Part shown: positions 25,975-35,379 of the stretch, one piece after another
Layout of the letters: each line of letters begins with the position of its first letter
Numbering within the stretch: position 1 is the first letter of the stretch
NCBI GenBank assembly: GCA_016795425.1
Contig: JAEUHG010000103.1
Location: 1-64,000, forward strand
Reading direction: 5' to 3'
Source of the DNA: Verrucomicrobiales bacterium
Lineage (GTDB): Bacteria > Verrucomicrobiota > Verrucomicrobiia > Limisphaerales > CAIMTB01
DNA length: 64,000 nt
Made by a program: the position numbers and the translations under genes
The notes under the pieces: model-generated
The model's database searches: none
Told to the model about the DNA's origin: nothing
What the model saw: the letters and a program-made list of their open reading frames with translations, nothing else

Positions 25975-26685
25975 ATGGGTCAAAAGACCAATCCAATCGG
26001 CCTGCGGGTTGCCGTCAACAAGGACTGGCAATCCAAGTGGTTCGCCGGCAAGAAGGAATTCGGCAAGCTCCTGGTCGAGGACTCCGACATCCGGCGACTG
26101 CTCAAGAAGCGACTCGAAACCGCGTCGGTTCCACGCATCGCCATCGAGCGTGCGGCGAACCGCTGCCGGATCACCATCTTTACCGCGCGACCGGGCGTGG
26201 TCATCGGGCGGAAGGGGGCCGAGATCGACAAGATCAAGGAAGACCTCAGCAAGATGACCGGCAAGGAGGTCTACGTCGAGATTCAGGAGGTCAAGCAGCC
26301 TGAGATCGACGCACAATTGGTCGCCGAAAACGTCGCGCTGCAATTGGAACGGCGCATCTCCTTCCGTCGCGCCATGAAGAAGGCCATTCAACTGGCCATG
26401 GATATGGGCGCGGAGGGAATCAAGATTCGGTGTGCGGGACGCTTGGGCGGGGCCGAACTGGCGCGAGTGGAGACCTACCACCAGGGCCGAGTTCCGCTGC
26501 ACACGCTGCGTGCGAACATCGAATACGGGTTTGCCGAGGCCAATACGGTTTATGGCAAACTGGGTGTGAAATGCTGGGTCTGCCGCGGTGAGCGGAAGCC
26601 CGAGAAACAGCAGAAACCCACCCCGGCCACCCCGATCGGGCCGGCCCCGACGTCGACCGTTGCGTCGGCATCCGGACGTAATTGA
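25975..26685 (+). CDS. rpsC: 30S ribosomal protein S3
   Basis: uS3 forms part of the mRNA entry channel. The 236-residue protein has the N-terminal [17 protein letters not shown], the KH domain with [13 protein letters not shown], and C-terminal [17 protein letters not shown] and [20 protein letters not shown]. After the core there is a low-complexity tail rich in Pro, Thr, Ala and Lys ([16 protein letters not shown] and onward, about 30 residues). Spacing to rplV is 12 bases. Confidence 0.98.
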   Translation: MGQKTNPIGLRVAVNKDWQSKWFAGKKEFGKLLVEDSDIRRLLKKRLETASVPRIAIERAANRCRITIFTARPGVVIGRKGAEIDKIKEDLSKMTGKEVYVEIQEVKQPEIDAQLVAENVALQLERRISFRRAMKKAIQLAMDMGAEGIKIRCAGRLGGAELARVETYHQGRVPLHTLRANIEYGFAEANTVYGKLGVKCWVCRGERKPEKQQKPTPATPIGPAPTSTVASASGRN

Positions 26686-26722
26686 ACCAACCCTTTTTCG
26701 ACTCTAAGGAGATCACTGGCTT

Positions 26723-27142
26723 ATGGCGTTGATGCCCGCACGGGTGAAGTACCGGAAGATGCAGCGCGGAAACCGCGCTGGCATGGCGACGCGCTGCAAT
26801 TCGGTCGCGTTCGGCGAGTACGGCCTCCAGGCCATGGAGCGCTGCTGGCTGGATACCAAGCAGATTGAGGCGGCGCGCGTGGCGATCAGCCGCCACATGA
26901 AGCGCCGGGGCAAGATGTGGATCCGGATCTTTCCGGACAAATCATTTACCAAGAAGCCGCTCGAGGTTCGAATGGGTACCGGCAAGGGCGGCGTGGAATC
27001 GTGGGTTGCCGTGATCAAGCCGGCCACCATTCTGTTCGAAGTGGACGGCATTCCCGAGGCCATGGCCCGGGAATCCATGCGGTTGGCGGCGACCAAATTG
27101 CCGATCCGCACCCGCTTCGTGTCGCGCCATCACCTTTCCTGA
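26723..27142 (+). CDS. rplP: 50S ribosomal protein L16
   Basis: uL16 stabilises tRNA in the A and P sites. The 139-residue protein starts [16 protein letters not shown], and has [15 protein letters not shown] and [18 protein letters not shown]. The Arg that is hydroxylated in some bacteria lies in [12 protein letters not shown] or the RMGTGKG loop. A GGAG lies 13 bases upstream. Gap to rpmC is 12 bases. Confidence 0.98.
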   Translation: MALMPARVKYRKMQRGNRAGMATRCNSVAFGEYGLQAMERCWLDTKQIEAARVAISRHMKRRGKMWIRIFPDKSFTKKPLEVRMGTGKGGVESWVAVIKPATILFEVDGIPEAMARESMRLAATKLPIRTRFVSRHHLS

Positions 27143-27154
27143 TCGAAGGCCACC

Positions 27155-27361
27155 ATGAAGTTCGCCGAACTCAAAGATCTCACCGTGCCGGAGCTCAGCG
27201 CGCGGTCCAATGACTTGCGCCGCGAGTTGTTCAATCTGCAGCTCCAGAAGGCCAGCGCCCAGTTGGAGAAGACCGCGCGCCTCCGCGTGCTGCGGAAGGA
27301 CATCGCCCGCGTCGAAACCGCCCTGACCCAGCGCCGCAAAACTCAGACTCCCGCAAAATGA
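27155..27361 (+). CDS. rpmC: 50S ribosomal protein L29
   Basis: uL29 sits at the tunnel exit beside L23. The 68-residue product is a two-helix hairpin (MKFAELKDLTVPELSARS, RRELFNLQLQKASAQLEKTA, RVLRKDIARVETAL). Its stop overlaps the rpsQ start as ATGA. Confidence 0.97.
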   Translation: MKFAELKDLTVPELSARSNDLRRELFNLQLQKASAQLEKTARLRVLRKDIARVETALTQRRKTQTPAK

Positions 27362-27648
27362 CGGAATCCAATCCAACCAGGCGACTGCAGAAGGAGCGCG
27401 TCGGCGAGGTGATCTCCGACAAGATGTCGAAAACCATTGTCGTGCGTGTCGAACGCCGGGTGGCGCATCCTCGCTTCAAGAAGATCATCACCCGCTACAG
27501 CAAGCACTACGCCCACGACGAGAAAGAGGTGGCGTCGGTCGGCGACACCGTGCGCATCCGCGAGATGCGGCCGTTGTCCCGCCTCAAGCGCTGGACTCTG
27601 GTCGAAGTGGTGCAGAAGTCCGTTCAACCTGCCGCGGTCGCGGCCTAA
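27358..27648 (+). CDS. rpsQ: 30S ribosomal protein S17
   Basis: uS17 is an OB-fold protein of the 30S body. The 96-residue sequence contains GEVISDKMSKTIVVRVERR, FKKIITRYSKHYAHDE and VGDTVRIREMRPLSRLKRW. It overlaps rpmC by four bases. The tail after the fold is Ala/Val-rich. Confidence 0.97.
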   Translation: MTESNPTRRLQKERVGEVISDKMSKTIVVRVERRVAHPRFKKIITRYSKHYAHDEKEVASVGDTVRIREMRPLSRLKRWTLVEVVQKSVQPAAVAA

Positions 27649-27660
27649 CAACCAAACGCC

Positions 27661-28026
27661 ATGTTCCAGGTCAGGTCCATTTTTGACGTTGCCGACAATA
27701 CCGGCGCCCGACGCGCGGCCTGCATCGGCGTGCTCGGTCGTAATCAGCGCTACGCGGCTGTCGGTGATGTCGTCAAAGTGCACATCAAGGAGGCGGCTCC
27801 GGATGGCACGGTGAAGAAGAGCGAAGTCTGCAATGCGGTGATCGTACGGTCCCGCAAGGCGATCCGCCGGGCGGACGGTTCCTACCTCCGCTTTGATTCG
27901 AACGCGATCGTCATCATCGACAAGGAAAACAATCCGCGGGGAACCCGTATCTTCGGTCCCGTGGCGCGTGAGCTCCGTGACAAGAAGTTCATGAAGATCA
28001 TTTCGCTCGCGCCGGAGGTCGTCTGA
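27661..28026 (+). CDS. rplN: 50S ribosomal protein L14
   Basis: uL14 is at the subunit interface. The 121-residue protein has [35 protein letters not shown] and the conserved C-terminal [20 protein letters not shown]. It is 12 bases after rpsQ and 3 before rplX. Confidence 0.98.
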   Translation: MFQVRSIFDVADNTGARRAACIGVLGRNQRYAAVGDVVKVHIKEAAPDGTVKKSEVCNAVIVRSRKAIRRADGSYLRFDSNAIVIIDKENNPRGTRIFGPVARELRDKKFMKIISLAPEVV

Positions 28027-28029
28027 TCC

Positions 28030-28305
28030 ATGGCATCCAAATTTCACGTCAAGAAGGGCGACGAGGTGGTGGTCCTCGCCGGTTCCGAGAAGGGGAAGCG
28101 CGGAAAGGTGCTCCACGTGCTCGGTAAAAAGCAACGCGTCGTGGTCGAGGGAGTGCGCATCGTCAAGCGTCACACCCGAAAATCCCAGCAGCATCCTCAG
28201 GGCGCCATCGTCGAACGCGAAGGTTCCCTCCACCTGTCCCGGGTGATGCTCGCTTCCCGTTTCGATGATCGTGCAGCGCGGCGGAGCCAGGGCGCCAAGG
28301 CATAG
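28030..28305 (+). CDS. rplX: 50S ribosomal protein L24
   Basis: uL24 is an assembly initiator with an N-terminal KOW motif, here [20 protein letters not shown]. At 91 residues it is shorter than the enterobacterial protein (104), with the C-terminal part after [14 protein letters not shown] reduced. It lies 3 bases after rplN and 9 bases before rplE. Confidence 0.96.
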   Translation: MASKFHVKKGDEVVVLAGSEKGKRGKVLHVLGKKQRVVVEGVRIVKRHTRKSQQHPQGAIVEREGSLHLSRVMLASRFDDRAARRSQGAKA

Positions 28306-28314
28306 GTATTCAGC

Positions 28315-28857
28315 ATGAATTCCCGACTTTACCAGAAGTACGTGAACGAGGTGCGCACCGCGCTTCTCGGCAACGGCCGGTTCGGCAACGTCCATCAGGT
28401 CCCCAAGATGGAGAAGATCGTCATCAACATGGGCGTGCCCTCCACCTTGGAGAAGGTCGCCGTCGACGACGCCGCCAAGGACCTGACCTCGATCACCGGT
28501 CAGAAGCCGGTCATCAACAAGGCGAAGAAGAGCGTGGCCAATTTCAAGCTGCGCAAGGGGCAGCCGGTGGGCTGCCGCGTCACCCTCCGTCGTGACCGCA
28601 TGTACGAATTCTTCGATCGCCTGGTGGCCACCGCGCTGCCGCGCATCCGCGATTTCCGCGGGTTGAATCCCCGTCATTTCGACGGGCGCGGCAATTACAC
28701 ACTGGGCATCAGCGACCAGACCATCTTTCCTGAGATCGAACTGGACAAGATCAAGCGGCACCAGGGCATGGACATCACCATCGTCACCTCGGCCGGGAAC
28801 GACGATGATGCCCGGGATCTGCTGAAACTGATGGGGATGCCATTTGCCGAGCGCTAA
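28315..28857 (+). CDS. rplE: 50S ribosomal protein L5
   Basis: uL5 binds 5S rRNA and forms bridge B1b. The 180-residue protein has [52 protein letters not shown] and [16 protein letters not shown]. The order and length are standard. Confidence 0.98.
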   Translation: MNSRLYQKYVNEVRTALLGNGRFGNVHQVPKMEKIVINMGVPSTLEKVAVDDAAKDLTSITGQKPVINKAKKSVANFKLRKGQPVGCRVTLRRDRMYEFFDRLVATALPRIRDFRGLNPRHFDGRGNYTLGISDQTIFPEIELDKIKRHQGMDITIVTSAGNDDDARDLLKLMGMPFAER

Positions 28858-28889
28858 CCCCCGACACCGAATCACGCAATCGAGATCGT

Positions 28890-29159
28890 ATGGCGAAGAC
28901 AGCTTGGAAAGAGCGCGATAAGCGCAAGCGAGCCACGGTGGCGAAATATGCCGCTCGTCGGGCCGAGTTGAAGGCGAAGGGCGACTACGAGGGGTTGGCC
29001 AAGCTCCCTCGGGACGCCAGCCCAGTCCGGTTGATCAACCGGTGCCGTGTCAGCGGCCGCCGCCGTAGTTACCTGAGAAAATTCGGCGTCTCCCGGCTGA
29101 CCTTCCGGGAAATGGCGCTGACGGGTCTGATTCCCGGAGTCACCAAGGCGAGTTGGTAA
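28890..29159 (+). CDS. rpsN: 30S ribosomal protein S14, zinc-free form
   Basis: uS14 belongs to the 30S head. This 89-residue version is the long zinc-free type: the place of the two CxxC pairs holds [16 protein letters not shown] with only one Cys. The C-terminus [20 protein letters not shown] is conserved. It is 32 bases after rplE. By contrast L36 in the same cluster keeps its zinc ligands. Confidence 0.97.
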   Translation: MAKTAWKERDKRKRATVAKYAARRAELKAKGDYEGLAKLPRDASPVRLINRCRVSGRRRSYLRKFGVSRLTFREMALTGLIPGVTKASW

Positions 29160-29163
29160 GCGT

Positions 29164-29556
29164 ATGTTGAGCGATCCCATTTCCGATCTACTGTGCCGGC
29201 TGCGCAATGCGGCCCAGGCCCAGCTCACTGAGGTCCTCGTGCCTCACTCCCGACTCAAGTTGAACATCGCGGAGGTGCTCAAACAGGAGGGCTACCTCAC
29301 CGATGTCGCCGTGGAGGGGGCAACGACCCGCAAGAACATCCGGCTCAAGCTGAAGTTTGCCGGACGCAAGAGCGTCATCGAGGGCCTACGCCGGCTGAGT
29401 TCTCCCGGCCGTCGGGTCTATGCCGGGTGCGATCAGATTCCCAAGGTCCGTGGCGGACTTGGCGTGGTGGTGCTGTCCACCTCGGCTGGAGTTCTCACCG
29501 ACCGTGAAGCCCGGCGCCGGAAACTCGGGGGCGAACTCCTTTGCTCCGTTTGGTGA
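29164..29556 (+). CDS. rpsH: 30S ribosomal protein S8
   Basis: uS8 binds the central domain of 16S rRNA and represses the spc operon in enterobacteria. The 130-residue protein starts MLSDPISDLLCRLRNAAQA and ends GVVVLSTSAGVLTDREARRR KLGGELLCSVW (split here for length). Four bases separate it from rpsN. Confidence 0.97.
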   Translation: MLSDPISDLLCRLRNAAQAQLTEVLVPHSRLKLNIAEVLKQEGYLTDVAVEGATTRKNIRLKLKFAGRKSVIEGLRRLSSPGRRVYAGCDQIPKVRGGLGVVVLSTSAGVLTDREARRRKLGGELLCSVW

Positions 29557-29577
29557 CCCAGGAAGGAATTCGGAATT

Positions 29578-30114
29578 ATGTCCAGAATTGGAAAGTTGCC
29601 GATCAGTGTTCCGCCCAAGGTGAAGGTGGAGGTTGCTTCGGGCCGGGTAAAGATCGAGGGGCCCAAGGGCCATCTCGAGTTTGCCTTGCCGGGTGGCACC
29701 ACCGTTGCCGTGGACAAGGGCGCCATCGTCGTCGGTCGTCCGGATGACTCGGCCCAGTCCAAGGCCTTTCACGGCCTCACTCGCGCGATCCTCAACAACA
29801 TGGTGCGCGGGGTGTCGGAGGGCTATACCAAGCAGCTCGAGATCCAGGGCGTCGGCTTCAAGGCCGCGGTCCAGGGCAAGGTGATCAACCTGAGCCTCGG
29901 GTACTCGCATCCCATCAATTATCCCATTCCGGATCAGATCAAGGTGACGGTCGAGGAAAACACCAAGATCCGGGTGGAAGGACCGGATCGGCAAATGGTC
30001 GGCCAGGTGGCCGCCGAACTCCGATCGTTCTATCCGCCCGAGCCCTACAAAGGCAAAGGCGTCCGGTACGTGGGCGAACAAGTCCGCCGCAAGGAGGGCA
30101 AGACCGTACAGTAA
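29578..30114 (+). CDS. rplF: 50S ribosomal protein L6
   Basis: uL6 lies near the factor-binding site. The 178-residue product has MSRIGKLPISVPPKVKVEV, VRGVSEGYTKQLEIQGVGFK and the C-terminal PEPYKGKGVRYVGEQVRRKEGK. It is followed by a 56-base gap, one of the longer gaps in this part, with a short GC-rich hairpin. Confidence 0.98.
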   Translation: MSRIGKLPISVPPKVKVEVASGRVKIEGPKGHLEFALPGGTTVAVDKGAIVVGRPDDSAQSKAFHGLTRAILNNMVRGVSEGYTKQLEIQGVGFKAAVQGKVINLSLGYSHPINYPIPDQIKVTVEENTKIRVEGPDRQMVGQVAAELRSFYPPEPYKGKGVRYVGEQVRRKEGKTVQ

Positions 30115-30170
30115 CGCTGGACTGGCATCCGGCTCCGGGGCGCCCCAGGCGCTCCAATTGCACCCTGCTC

Positions 30171-30536
30171 ATGAATATTCAGAAGAAACATCGCTTGGCG
30201 CATCTCCGGCGTTTGCGCGTGCGGAACAAGGTCTCGGGGACTCCCGACCGCCCGCGAATGAGCGTGAAGTTTACCGGACAGCACATCTACGTGCAGTTCA
30301 TCGACGACCTGGCCGGCAAAACCGTCTCCGCGATCTCCACGGTGGCCAAGGAACTGAAGGCGCAAGGTGGCCTCAAGGCCAATGCGGAATCTGCGAAGAA
30401 GATCGGCACCATGGCGGCCCAAGCCGCTTTGGCCGTCGGACTGAAAAAGGTCGTCTTCGATCGCCGCGGGGCGAAGTATCACGGGAAAGTGAAAGCCTTG
30501 GCCGACGCTGCGCGCGAAGGCGGGCTGGAATTCTGA
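30171..30536 (+). CDS. rplR: 50S ribosomal protein L18
   Basis: uL18 binds 5S rRNA with L5. The 121-residue protein contains [37 protein letters not shown] and [28 protein letters not shown] at the C-terminus (split for length). It is 16 bases before rpsE. Confidence 0.98.
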   Translation: MNIQKKHRLAHLRRLRVRNKVSGTPDRPRMSVKFTGQHIYVQFIDDLAGKTVSAISTVAKELKAQGGLKANAESAKKIGTMAAQAALAVGLKKVVFDRRGAKYHGKVKALADAAREGGLEF

Positions 30537-30552
30537 AATCCTCCATCTCGAT

Positions 30553-31203
30553 ATGTCAGATCCTCAACAGCCAGCATCTCCCGCCGCCAAGCCCGCGGAT
30601 CAGCGTCAGGGTCCGGGTCAGGGCCGGGGACCCGACGGCCGCGGTGGCGGACGCCCGCAGCGGGCTCGTCGTCCTCGTCCCGCCGAGGCCAACCCCGAGG
30701 AGCGCGATGGAAACGAGCTCTCCGAAAAGGTGATCTACATCAATCGCTCGGCCAAGGTCGTCAAAGGCGGCCGCCGGTTCAGCTTTAGCGCGCTGGTCGT
30801 GGTCGGTGACCGCAAGGGCCGCGTCGGTTTGGGGCTGGGCAAGGCTGGCGAAGTCGCCGAGGCCATCAAGAAGGGTGGCGCCGTGGCCAAGCAATCCATG
30901 GTCCCGGTCGCATTGGCCACCACCACCATCCCCCACGAGGTGATGTCCGCGTTCGACGGCGCCCGCGTTTTGCTCCGGCCGGCCAGCGAAGGTACGGGAT
31001 TGATCGCCGGCAAGACCGTCCGGGCCGTGCTCGACGCCGCCGGTGTGCGCAACGTGCTGAGCAAATCTCTCGGATCGAAGAATGCGGCCAACGTCGCCAA
31101 GGCGACCTTGTCGGCACTGGTCCGCCTGCGTTCCCGTGAGGAGATTCTGCGGGCGCGAGGCATCGAGGTGAGACGGCGGCAACCCGAAGTGGCCGCAAAC
31201 TGA
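30553..31203 (+). CDS. rpsE: 30S ribosomal protein S5 with Arg/Gly-rich N-terminus
   Basis: uS5 takes part in decoding fidelity and mRNA unwinding at the entry channel. The core begins at about residue 55 ([20 protein letters not shown]) and continues [20 protein letters not shown]. Before it lies an unusual extension of some 50 residues, first Pro/Ala then Arg/Gly ([19 protein letters not shown]). Total length is 216 against about 165 in enterobacteria. rplO follows after 12 bases with no rpmD (L30) between, where L30 normally sits. Confidence 0.97.
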   Translation: MSDPQQPASPAAKPADQRQGPGQGRGPDGRGGGRPQRARRPRPAEANPEERDGNELSEKVIYINRSAKVVKGGRRFSFSALVVVGDRKGRVGLGLGKAGEVAEAIKKGGAVAKQSMVPVALATTTIPHEVMSAFDGARVLLRPASEGTGLIAGKTVRAVLDAAGVRNVLSKSLGSKNAANVAKATLSALVRLRSREEILRARGIEVRRRQPEVAAN

Positions 31204-31215
31204 TCGACGTATCCC

Positions 31216-31689
31216 ATGCGACTTCACACTCTCAAGAACCGGCCTGGGGCCCGCTCGCGCTTCAAGCGCTTGGGTCACGGCGAATCCAGCGGCAAGGGCA
31301 AGACCTCCGGCCGCGGCGGAAAGGGCCAAACGGCTCGTGCCGGCGGCACCTTGCGAATTGGCTTTGAGGGCGGTCAGATGCCCCTCATCCGCCGTATTCC
31401 TAAGCGTGGCTTTAACAACGCGCGGCATCGCGTCGAGTACCTGGCAGTGAACCTCGAGGCTCTGAGCGGGTTCGCGGCTGATTCAGTGGTGGACCACGCG
31501 GCGTTGCGCTCCGCTGGCATTGCCCGTGGCAAGGCGGGACAGAAGATCAAGATTCTCGGAGATGGCGCGCTCGATCGACGGTTGGTGGTCCACGCGCACG
31601 CCTTCAGCGCCACCGCGCGCGGCAAGATCGAAGCCGCCGGGGGCGAATGCCATGTGATCGCGGCGAAGCCCGCCGCCAAGCAGGCTTAA
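31216..31689 (+). CDS. rplO: 50S ribosomal protein L15
   Basis: uL15 is a late-assembly 50S protein. The 157-residue product has [20 protein letters not shown], the Gly-rich [20 protein letters not shown], and the L30e/L15-fold end with [21 protein letters not shown]. It directly precedes secY by 15 bases. Confidence 0.97.
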   Translation: MRLHTLKNRPGARSRFKRLGHGESSGKGKTSGRGGKGQTARAGGTLRIGFEGGQMPLIRRIPKRGFNNARHRVEYLAVNLEALSGFAADSVVDHAALRSAGIARGKAGQKIKILGDGALDRRLVVHAHAFSATARGKIEAAGGECHVIAAKPAAKQA

Positions 31690-31704
31690 TCCCGGAAACC
31701 GGGC

Positions 31705-33087
31705 ATGCTGTCCAAGATCCTATCCACCCTCGCGAACTGTCTCCGCGTTCCGGAGCTGAAATCGCGCCTTATTTTCACGCTGGCCCTGCTCGGGGTCTGC
31801 CGTCTCGTCGCCATCATTCCCCTTCCGGGTCTTGACGGTGCGGCGTTGACGGCGTTCATCCGCGAGACCCAGCACAACAACCCCGGGGATTCTCTGGTGG
31901 GCATGTACAGCCTGTTCACCGGCGGCGCGCTGGAACGTTGCGCCCTCGGTGCGCTGGGCATCATGCCCTACATCAGCGCCACCATTATCATCCAGCTGCT
32001 GGGTGCGGTGGTGCCGTCGCTCAGCAAGATGGCGCGGGAAGAGGGCGGGAGGATGAAGATCGTCCAGTACAGCCGGTACCTGACGATACTTTTGTGCCTG
32101 GGACAGGGCTTTGCGATGGCTTTGGGCTGGGAGAATCCGCAGAGCATCTTCTCCAGCTTCCAGGGTCGGCTGGTCATCATGGAGCCGATCTGGTGGTACC
32201 GCATCCAAACGGTACTCATGCTCACGGCGGGCACCATGTTGCTGGTCTGGCTGGGTGAACAGATTACCGAGCGAGGGATTGGCAATGGTGTTTCCCTGGT
32301 GATCACCATCGGCATTCTGGCCCGGCTTCCAGCCACGGCTCAGGGCGTCTATTACATGTTCTTCCCTCCGACCGGCCAGGGTGGCAAGACCATCTTCCAC
32401 GCCATTGCCCTGGTGCTTCTGCTGGTGGCGGTGGTGGCGGCCGTTATTGCCGTGACCCAGGCCCAGCGCAAGATCCCGGTTCAATACGCTCAACGGTCGG
32501 TGGGACGAAAGGTGGTTCCCGGTGGAACCTCGTTCATGCCCCTGCGTGTCAATGCGGCCGGCGTGATGCCGATCATCTTCGCCCAGGCGATCCTGATGTT
32601 TCCCGAGAAACTGCTGATGACCTTGGGACAACGGTTCACCCAATTGGACTTCCTGCGGGTGCTCGGCACCACCATCTCGCACGGTCGCCCTGCCTACCTC
32701 CTCATGGAGGCGGCCATGATCATCTTCTTCTCGTACTTCTGGGTGGCGACGATCTTCAACGAGATCCAGATCGCCGACGATTTGAAGAAGTACGGTGGCT
32801 ATATCCCGGGGGTGCGACCGGGCCAGGCAACGAGCGACTTCCTCCACTGGACGATGAGCCGCATCACTCTTGCTGGGGCGGTGTTCCTGGCGGCGATCGC
32901 CATTCTACCGGTGGTGCTGTACCGGGCCATGGAAGTGCCTTTTGAAGTGGCCAGCTTTTTTGGCGGCACGAGTATTTTGATCACGGTCGGTGTGCTCCTG
33001 GACACCCTCCGGCAACTGGAATCGTTCCTGTTGATGCGGCATTACGACGGCTTCCTCAAGAAGGGTCGTGTCCGCGGACGATTCTGA
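31705..33087 (+). CDS. secY: protein translocase subunit SecY
   Basis: SecY is the channel of the Sec translocase in the inner membrane. The 460-residue protein has ten predicted membrane helices, with the conserved segments FTGGALERCALGALGIMPYISA, RYLTILLCLGQGFAM, ERGIGNGVSLVITIGILARLP and PLRVNAAGVMPIIFAQAILMF (each a stretch within helices 2, 3, 5 and 7). The plug region in the first periplasmic loop is FTGGALERC. adk, which usually follows secY, is absent and map comes next after 87 bases. Confidence 0.98.
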   Translation: MLSKILSTLANCLRVPELKSRLIFTLALLGVCRLVAIIPLPGLDGAALTAFIRETQHNNPGDSLVGMYSLFTGGALERCALGALGIMPYISATIIIQLLGAVVPSLSKMAREEGGRMKIVQYSRYLTILLCLGQGFAMALGWENPQSIFSSFQGRLVIMEPIWWYRIQTVLMLTAGTMLLVWLGEQITERGIGNGVSLVITIGILARLPATAQGVYYMFFPPTGQGGKTIFHAIALVLLLVAVVAAVIAVTQAQRKIPVQYAQRSVGRKVVPGGTSFMPLRVNAAGVMPIIFAQAILMFPEKLLMTLGQRFTQLDFLRVLGTTISHGRPAYLLMEAAMIIFFSYFWVATIFNEIQIADDLKKYGGYIPGVRPGQATSDFLHWTMSRITLAGAVFLAAIAILPVVLYRAMEVPFEVASFFGGTSILITVGVLLDTLRQLESFLLMRHYDGFLKKGRVRGRF

Positions 33088-33174
33088 AGGTGGGTTTCGG
33101 TTCATTGAAAACGCCTGCAACGTTCCGCGGTGGCGCGACGGGCATGGCTTCGGCAGGTGCCGAGGGAAGGCCGC

Positions 33175-33936
33175 GTGGGGTTGATTAAGAATCCAGCGGA
33201 GATCGGTGCCATCCGCCAGGCGAGTCGGTTGGCGCAGCAGGTGCTCGAGGAGGTCGGACACCAGTTGCGTCCTGGCATGACGACGTTGGAGATCGACGAA
33301 CTGGCGGCTGAAGCCATTCGGACTCGGGGTGCCAAGAGTGCGTTCCTGGGTTACCGGGGATTTCCGCGGCACACTTGCATCTCGGTCAACGAAGAGGTGG
33401 TGCACGGGGTGGCGGGGTCACGCCGGATTCAGTTCGGCGACATTGTGAGCGTGGATGTCGGGGTCGTGTACCGGGGATTCATCGGGGACACGGCGGCGAC
33501 CTTCCCGGTGGGGGGATGCGATCCGGGGGCGCAGCGCCTGCTGGAAGTGACCCAGGATGCGCTGATGGCGGGAATCGCTCAGGCGCGCGCGGGTCACGCG
33601 GTGGAAGCGATTTCGAAGGCGGTGCAGGAAGTGGTGGAAAATGCAGGCTTCAGTGTCGTGCGCGAGTTTGTCGGCCATGGAGTGGGTCGCACCGTGCACG
33701 AGGAGCCGCAGGTGCCGAATTTTGTCGAACCGGGACGGAGGTCGCCCCGGTTACGGGCGGGAATGACGATTGCGATTGAGCCGATGGTGAATGCGGGGCG
33801 GCGGGACGTCAGAGTCTTGAATGACGGCTGGACGGTGGTGACGGCAGATGGCAAGCTCTCCGCCCATTTTGAGCATACGGTGTTGGTTACGGACGGAGAG
33901 CCGGAGATTCTGACGTGTCGAGAGAGGACGCCATAA
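33175..33936 (+). CDS. map: type I methionine aminopeptidase
   Basis: This enzyme removes the initiator methionine from nascent proteins. The 253-residue protein has the metal ligands in the usual places: [19 protein letters not shown] (two Asp), [15 protein letters not shown] (His) and the C-terminal AIEPMVNAG and FEHTVLVT (Glu residues). The GTG at 33175 was chosen because it follows GGGAAGG at good spacing and gives the normal start [17 protein letters not shown]. An earlier in-frame GTG at 33130 would add 15 basic residues. Its 3' end overlaps infA by 22 bases. Confidence 0.94.
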   Translation: MGLIKNPAEIGAIRQASRLAQQVLEEVGHQLRPGMTTLEIDELAAEAIRTRGAKSAFLGYRGFPRHTCISVNEEVVHGVAGSRRIQFGDIVSVDVGVVYRGFIGDTAATFPVGGCDPGAQRLLEVTQDALMAGIAQARAGHAVEAISKAVQEVVENAGFSVVREFVGHGVGRTVHEEPQVPNFVEPGRRSPRLRAGMTIAIEPMVNAGRRDVRVLNDGWTVVTADGKLSAHFEHTVLVTDGEPEILTCRERTP

Positions 33937-34133
33937 GGGTGGAAGGGACGGTGGTGGAAGTGCTGCCGAATACGATGTTTCGGGTGGCATTGCCAAACGG
34001 GCACCGGATCCTGGCTCATATCTCGGGGAAGATGCGGTTGAATTTCATCCGCATTTTGCCCGGGGACAAAGTCGTGGTGGAGATGTCTCCCTACGATTTG
34101 TCGAAGGGATGTATTACATATCGACAGAAGTAA
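33915..34133 (+). CDS. infA: translation initiation factor IF-1
   Basis: IF-1 blocks the A site during initiation. The 72-residue protein is a single OB fold with the signatures [53 protein letters not shown] and ITYR. It starts with GTG within the end of map (22-base overlap), so it depends on map translation or on reinitiation. rpmJ follows 7 bases later. Confidence 0.97.
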   Translation: MSREDAIRVEGTVVEVLPNTMFRVALPNGHRILAHISGKMRLNFIRILPGDKVVVEMSPYDLSKGCITYRQK

Positions 34134-34140
34134 TTTTGCC

Positions 34141-34254
34141 ATGAAAGTCCGGGCTTCGGTTAAAAAATTGTGTGAGAACTGCAAAGTGGTCCGCCGAAAG
34201 GGCGTGATCCGCGTCATCTGTTCCAACCCGCGCCATAAACAGCGCCAAGGCTAA
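34141..34254 (+). CDS. rpmJ: 50S ribosomal protein L36
   Basis: This 37-residue protein begins [19 protein letters not shown] and ends [13 protein letters not shown]. The zinc ligands Cys11, Cys14, Cys27 and His32 are all present, so it is the zinc-binding C+ form. The gene is 7 bases after infA and 9 before rpsM, its usual position. Confidence 0.97.
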   Translation: MKVRASVKKLCENCKVVRRKGVIRVICSNPRHKQRQG

Positions 34255-34263
34255 TTCACTGCC

Positions 34264-34659
34264 ATGCCACGCATCATAGGTGTCGAGATTCCCGGCGATA
34301 AGCGCATCGAGATCGCGCTCCGCTACGTCTATGGCATCGGTCCGAAGAACGCGCTCGACGTTCTGGAACGAGCCAACATTCCGCTGGGTCTCAGGGCCAA
34401 GGACCTGACCGAACAACAGCTATCCCAGATCGTGCACGCGATCCAGGATGCCAAGTACGTGATCGAGGGTGACCTCCGTCGCGAAATCGGTCTGAACCTG
34501 AAGCGCTTGCAGGCCATTAAGTGCTACCGCGGCGTGCGCCACCTCCGGAGCCTTCCGGTGCGCGGACAGCGGACGCAGACCAATGCGCGTACCCGCAAGG
34601 GGCCGCGGAAGACGGTCGGCGTGCAACGGAATCCCAACGCCAAGACCGGCATTCACTAG
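34264..34659 (+). CDS. rpsM: 30S ribosomal protein S13
   Basis: uS13 in the 30S head contacts the P-site tRNA and L5. The 131-residue protein has MPRIIGVEIPGDKRIEIALR, YVYGIGPKNALDVL and the C-terminal RSLPVRGQRTQTNARTRKG PRKTVGVQ (split for length). It opens the alpha-operon part of the cluster. Confidence 0.98.
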   Translation: MPRIIGVEIPGDKRIEIALRYVYGIGPKNALDVLERANIPLGLRAKDLTEQQLSQIVHAIQDAKYVIEGDLRREIGLNLKRLQAIKCYRGVRHLRSLPVRGQRTQTNARTRKGPRKTVGVQRNPNAKTGIH

Positions 34660-34668
34660 TTTCATCCC

Positions 34669-35343
34669 ATGGCTGACGAGAAGACTCCATCCCCCGCCGC
34701 GAGCCCTGCTCCGGACGCGGCAAGTTCCAAGCCGGCAAAGTCCGGCGGCTCTGAAGGCAAAGCCCCCAAGGCGAAGAAAGCAGCTGCGGCACCCGCCGCT
34801 GCCGCCGCAACCGGCGACGGCGCCTCGACCGCTCCGGCTGCCGCCGCACCCGCAGCGGGCGCAGCTCCCGCTGCTGCGGGCGATGCCGCCCCTGCCGCGC
34901 CCGCGGGCCCGACCGCCGGCACGGCTCCCACCGCCGCGGAACTGCTGGGCGACGCCGCTGGTGCCAAGAAGATCATCAAGGCCAAGGGCTCGAAGAACGT
35001 CGTGGTGGGCGTGGCCCACATCTTGGCGACGTTCAACAACACCCAGGTTTCGATCACCGATATGCAGGGCAACGTGATCGGCTGGTCCTGCGCGGGACGG
35101 GTGGGCTTCAAGGGGTCCCGCAAGAGCACCGCGTTTGCGGCGCAGCAGGTCGCCCAGGACGCCGCCCGCCAGGCGATGTCGCATGGTCTGAAGGAAATCG
35201 AAGTCCGGGTCAAGGGGCCGGGATCGGGCCGTGAATCGGCGATCCGCGCGCTTCAGGGCATCGGTTTGGAGATCAGCGCCATTCGTGACGAAACGCCGGT
35301 TCCGCACAATGGCTGCCGCCCGCGCAAGAAGCGTCGCGTCTAA
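34669..35343 (+). CDS. rpsK: 30S ribosomal protein S11 with long Ala/Pro-rich N-terminus
   Basis: uS11 lies on the 30S platform beside the Shine-Dalgarno helix. The protein has 224 residues against the usual 128-130. The S11 core begins near residue 100 ([20 protein letters not shown]) and continues to [14 protein letters not shown]. The first 100 residues are low-complexity: alternating Ala and Pro with Lys, Ser, Gly and some acidic residues ([16 protein letters not shown]), coded by GC-rich repeats. The ATG at 34669 lies 9 bases after rpsM. Later in-frame starts near the core were not obvious, so the extension probably is translated, but proteolytic trimming or an undetected internal start is possible. 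Confidence 0.94.
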   Translation: MADEKTPSPAASPAPDAASSKPAKSGGSEGKAPKAKKAAAAPAAAAATGDGASTAPAAAAPAAGAAPAAAGDAAPAAPAGPTAGTAPTAAELLGDAAGAKKIIKAKGSKNVVVGVAHILATFNNTQVSITDMQGNVIGWSCAGRVGFKGSRKSTAFAAQQVAQDAARQAMSHGLKEIEVRVKGPGSGRESAIRALQGIGLEISAIRDETPVPHNGCRPRKKRRV

Positions 35344-35379
35344 GGAAGAACCATTTTACTGCTCTGGAGAACCACGTTC

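Noticed and set aside
27343..28875. Open frame of 510 codons on the minus strand over rpsQ to rplE
   Set aside because: It crosses five intact ribosomal protein genes and shows no known domain.
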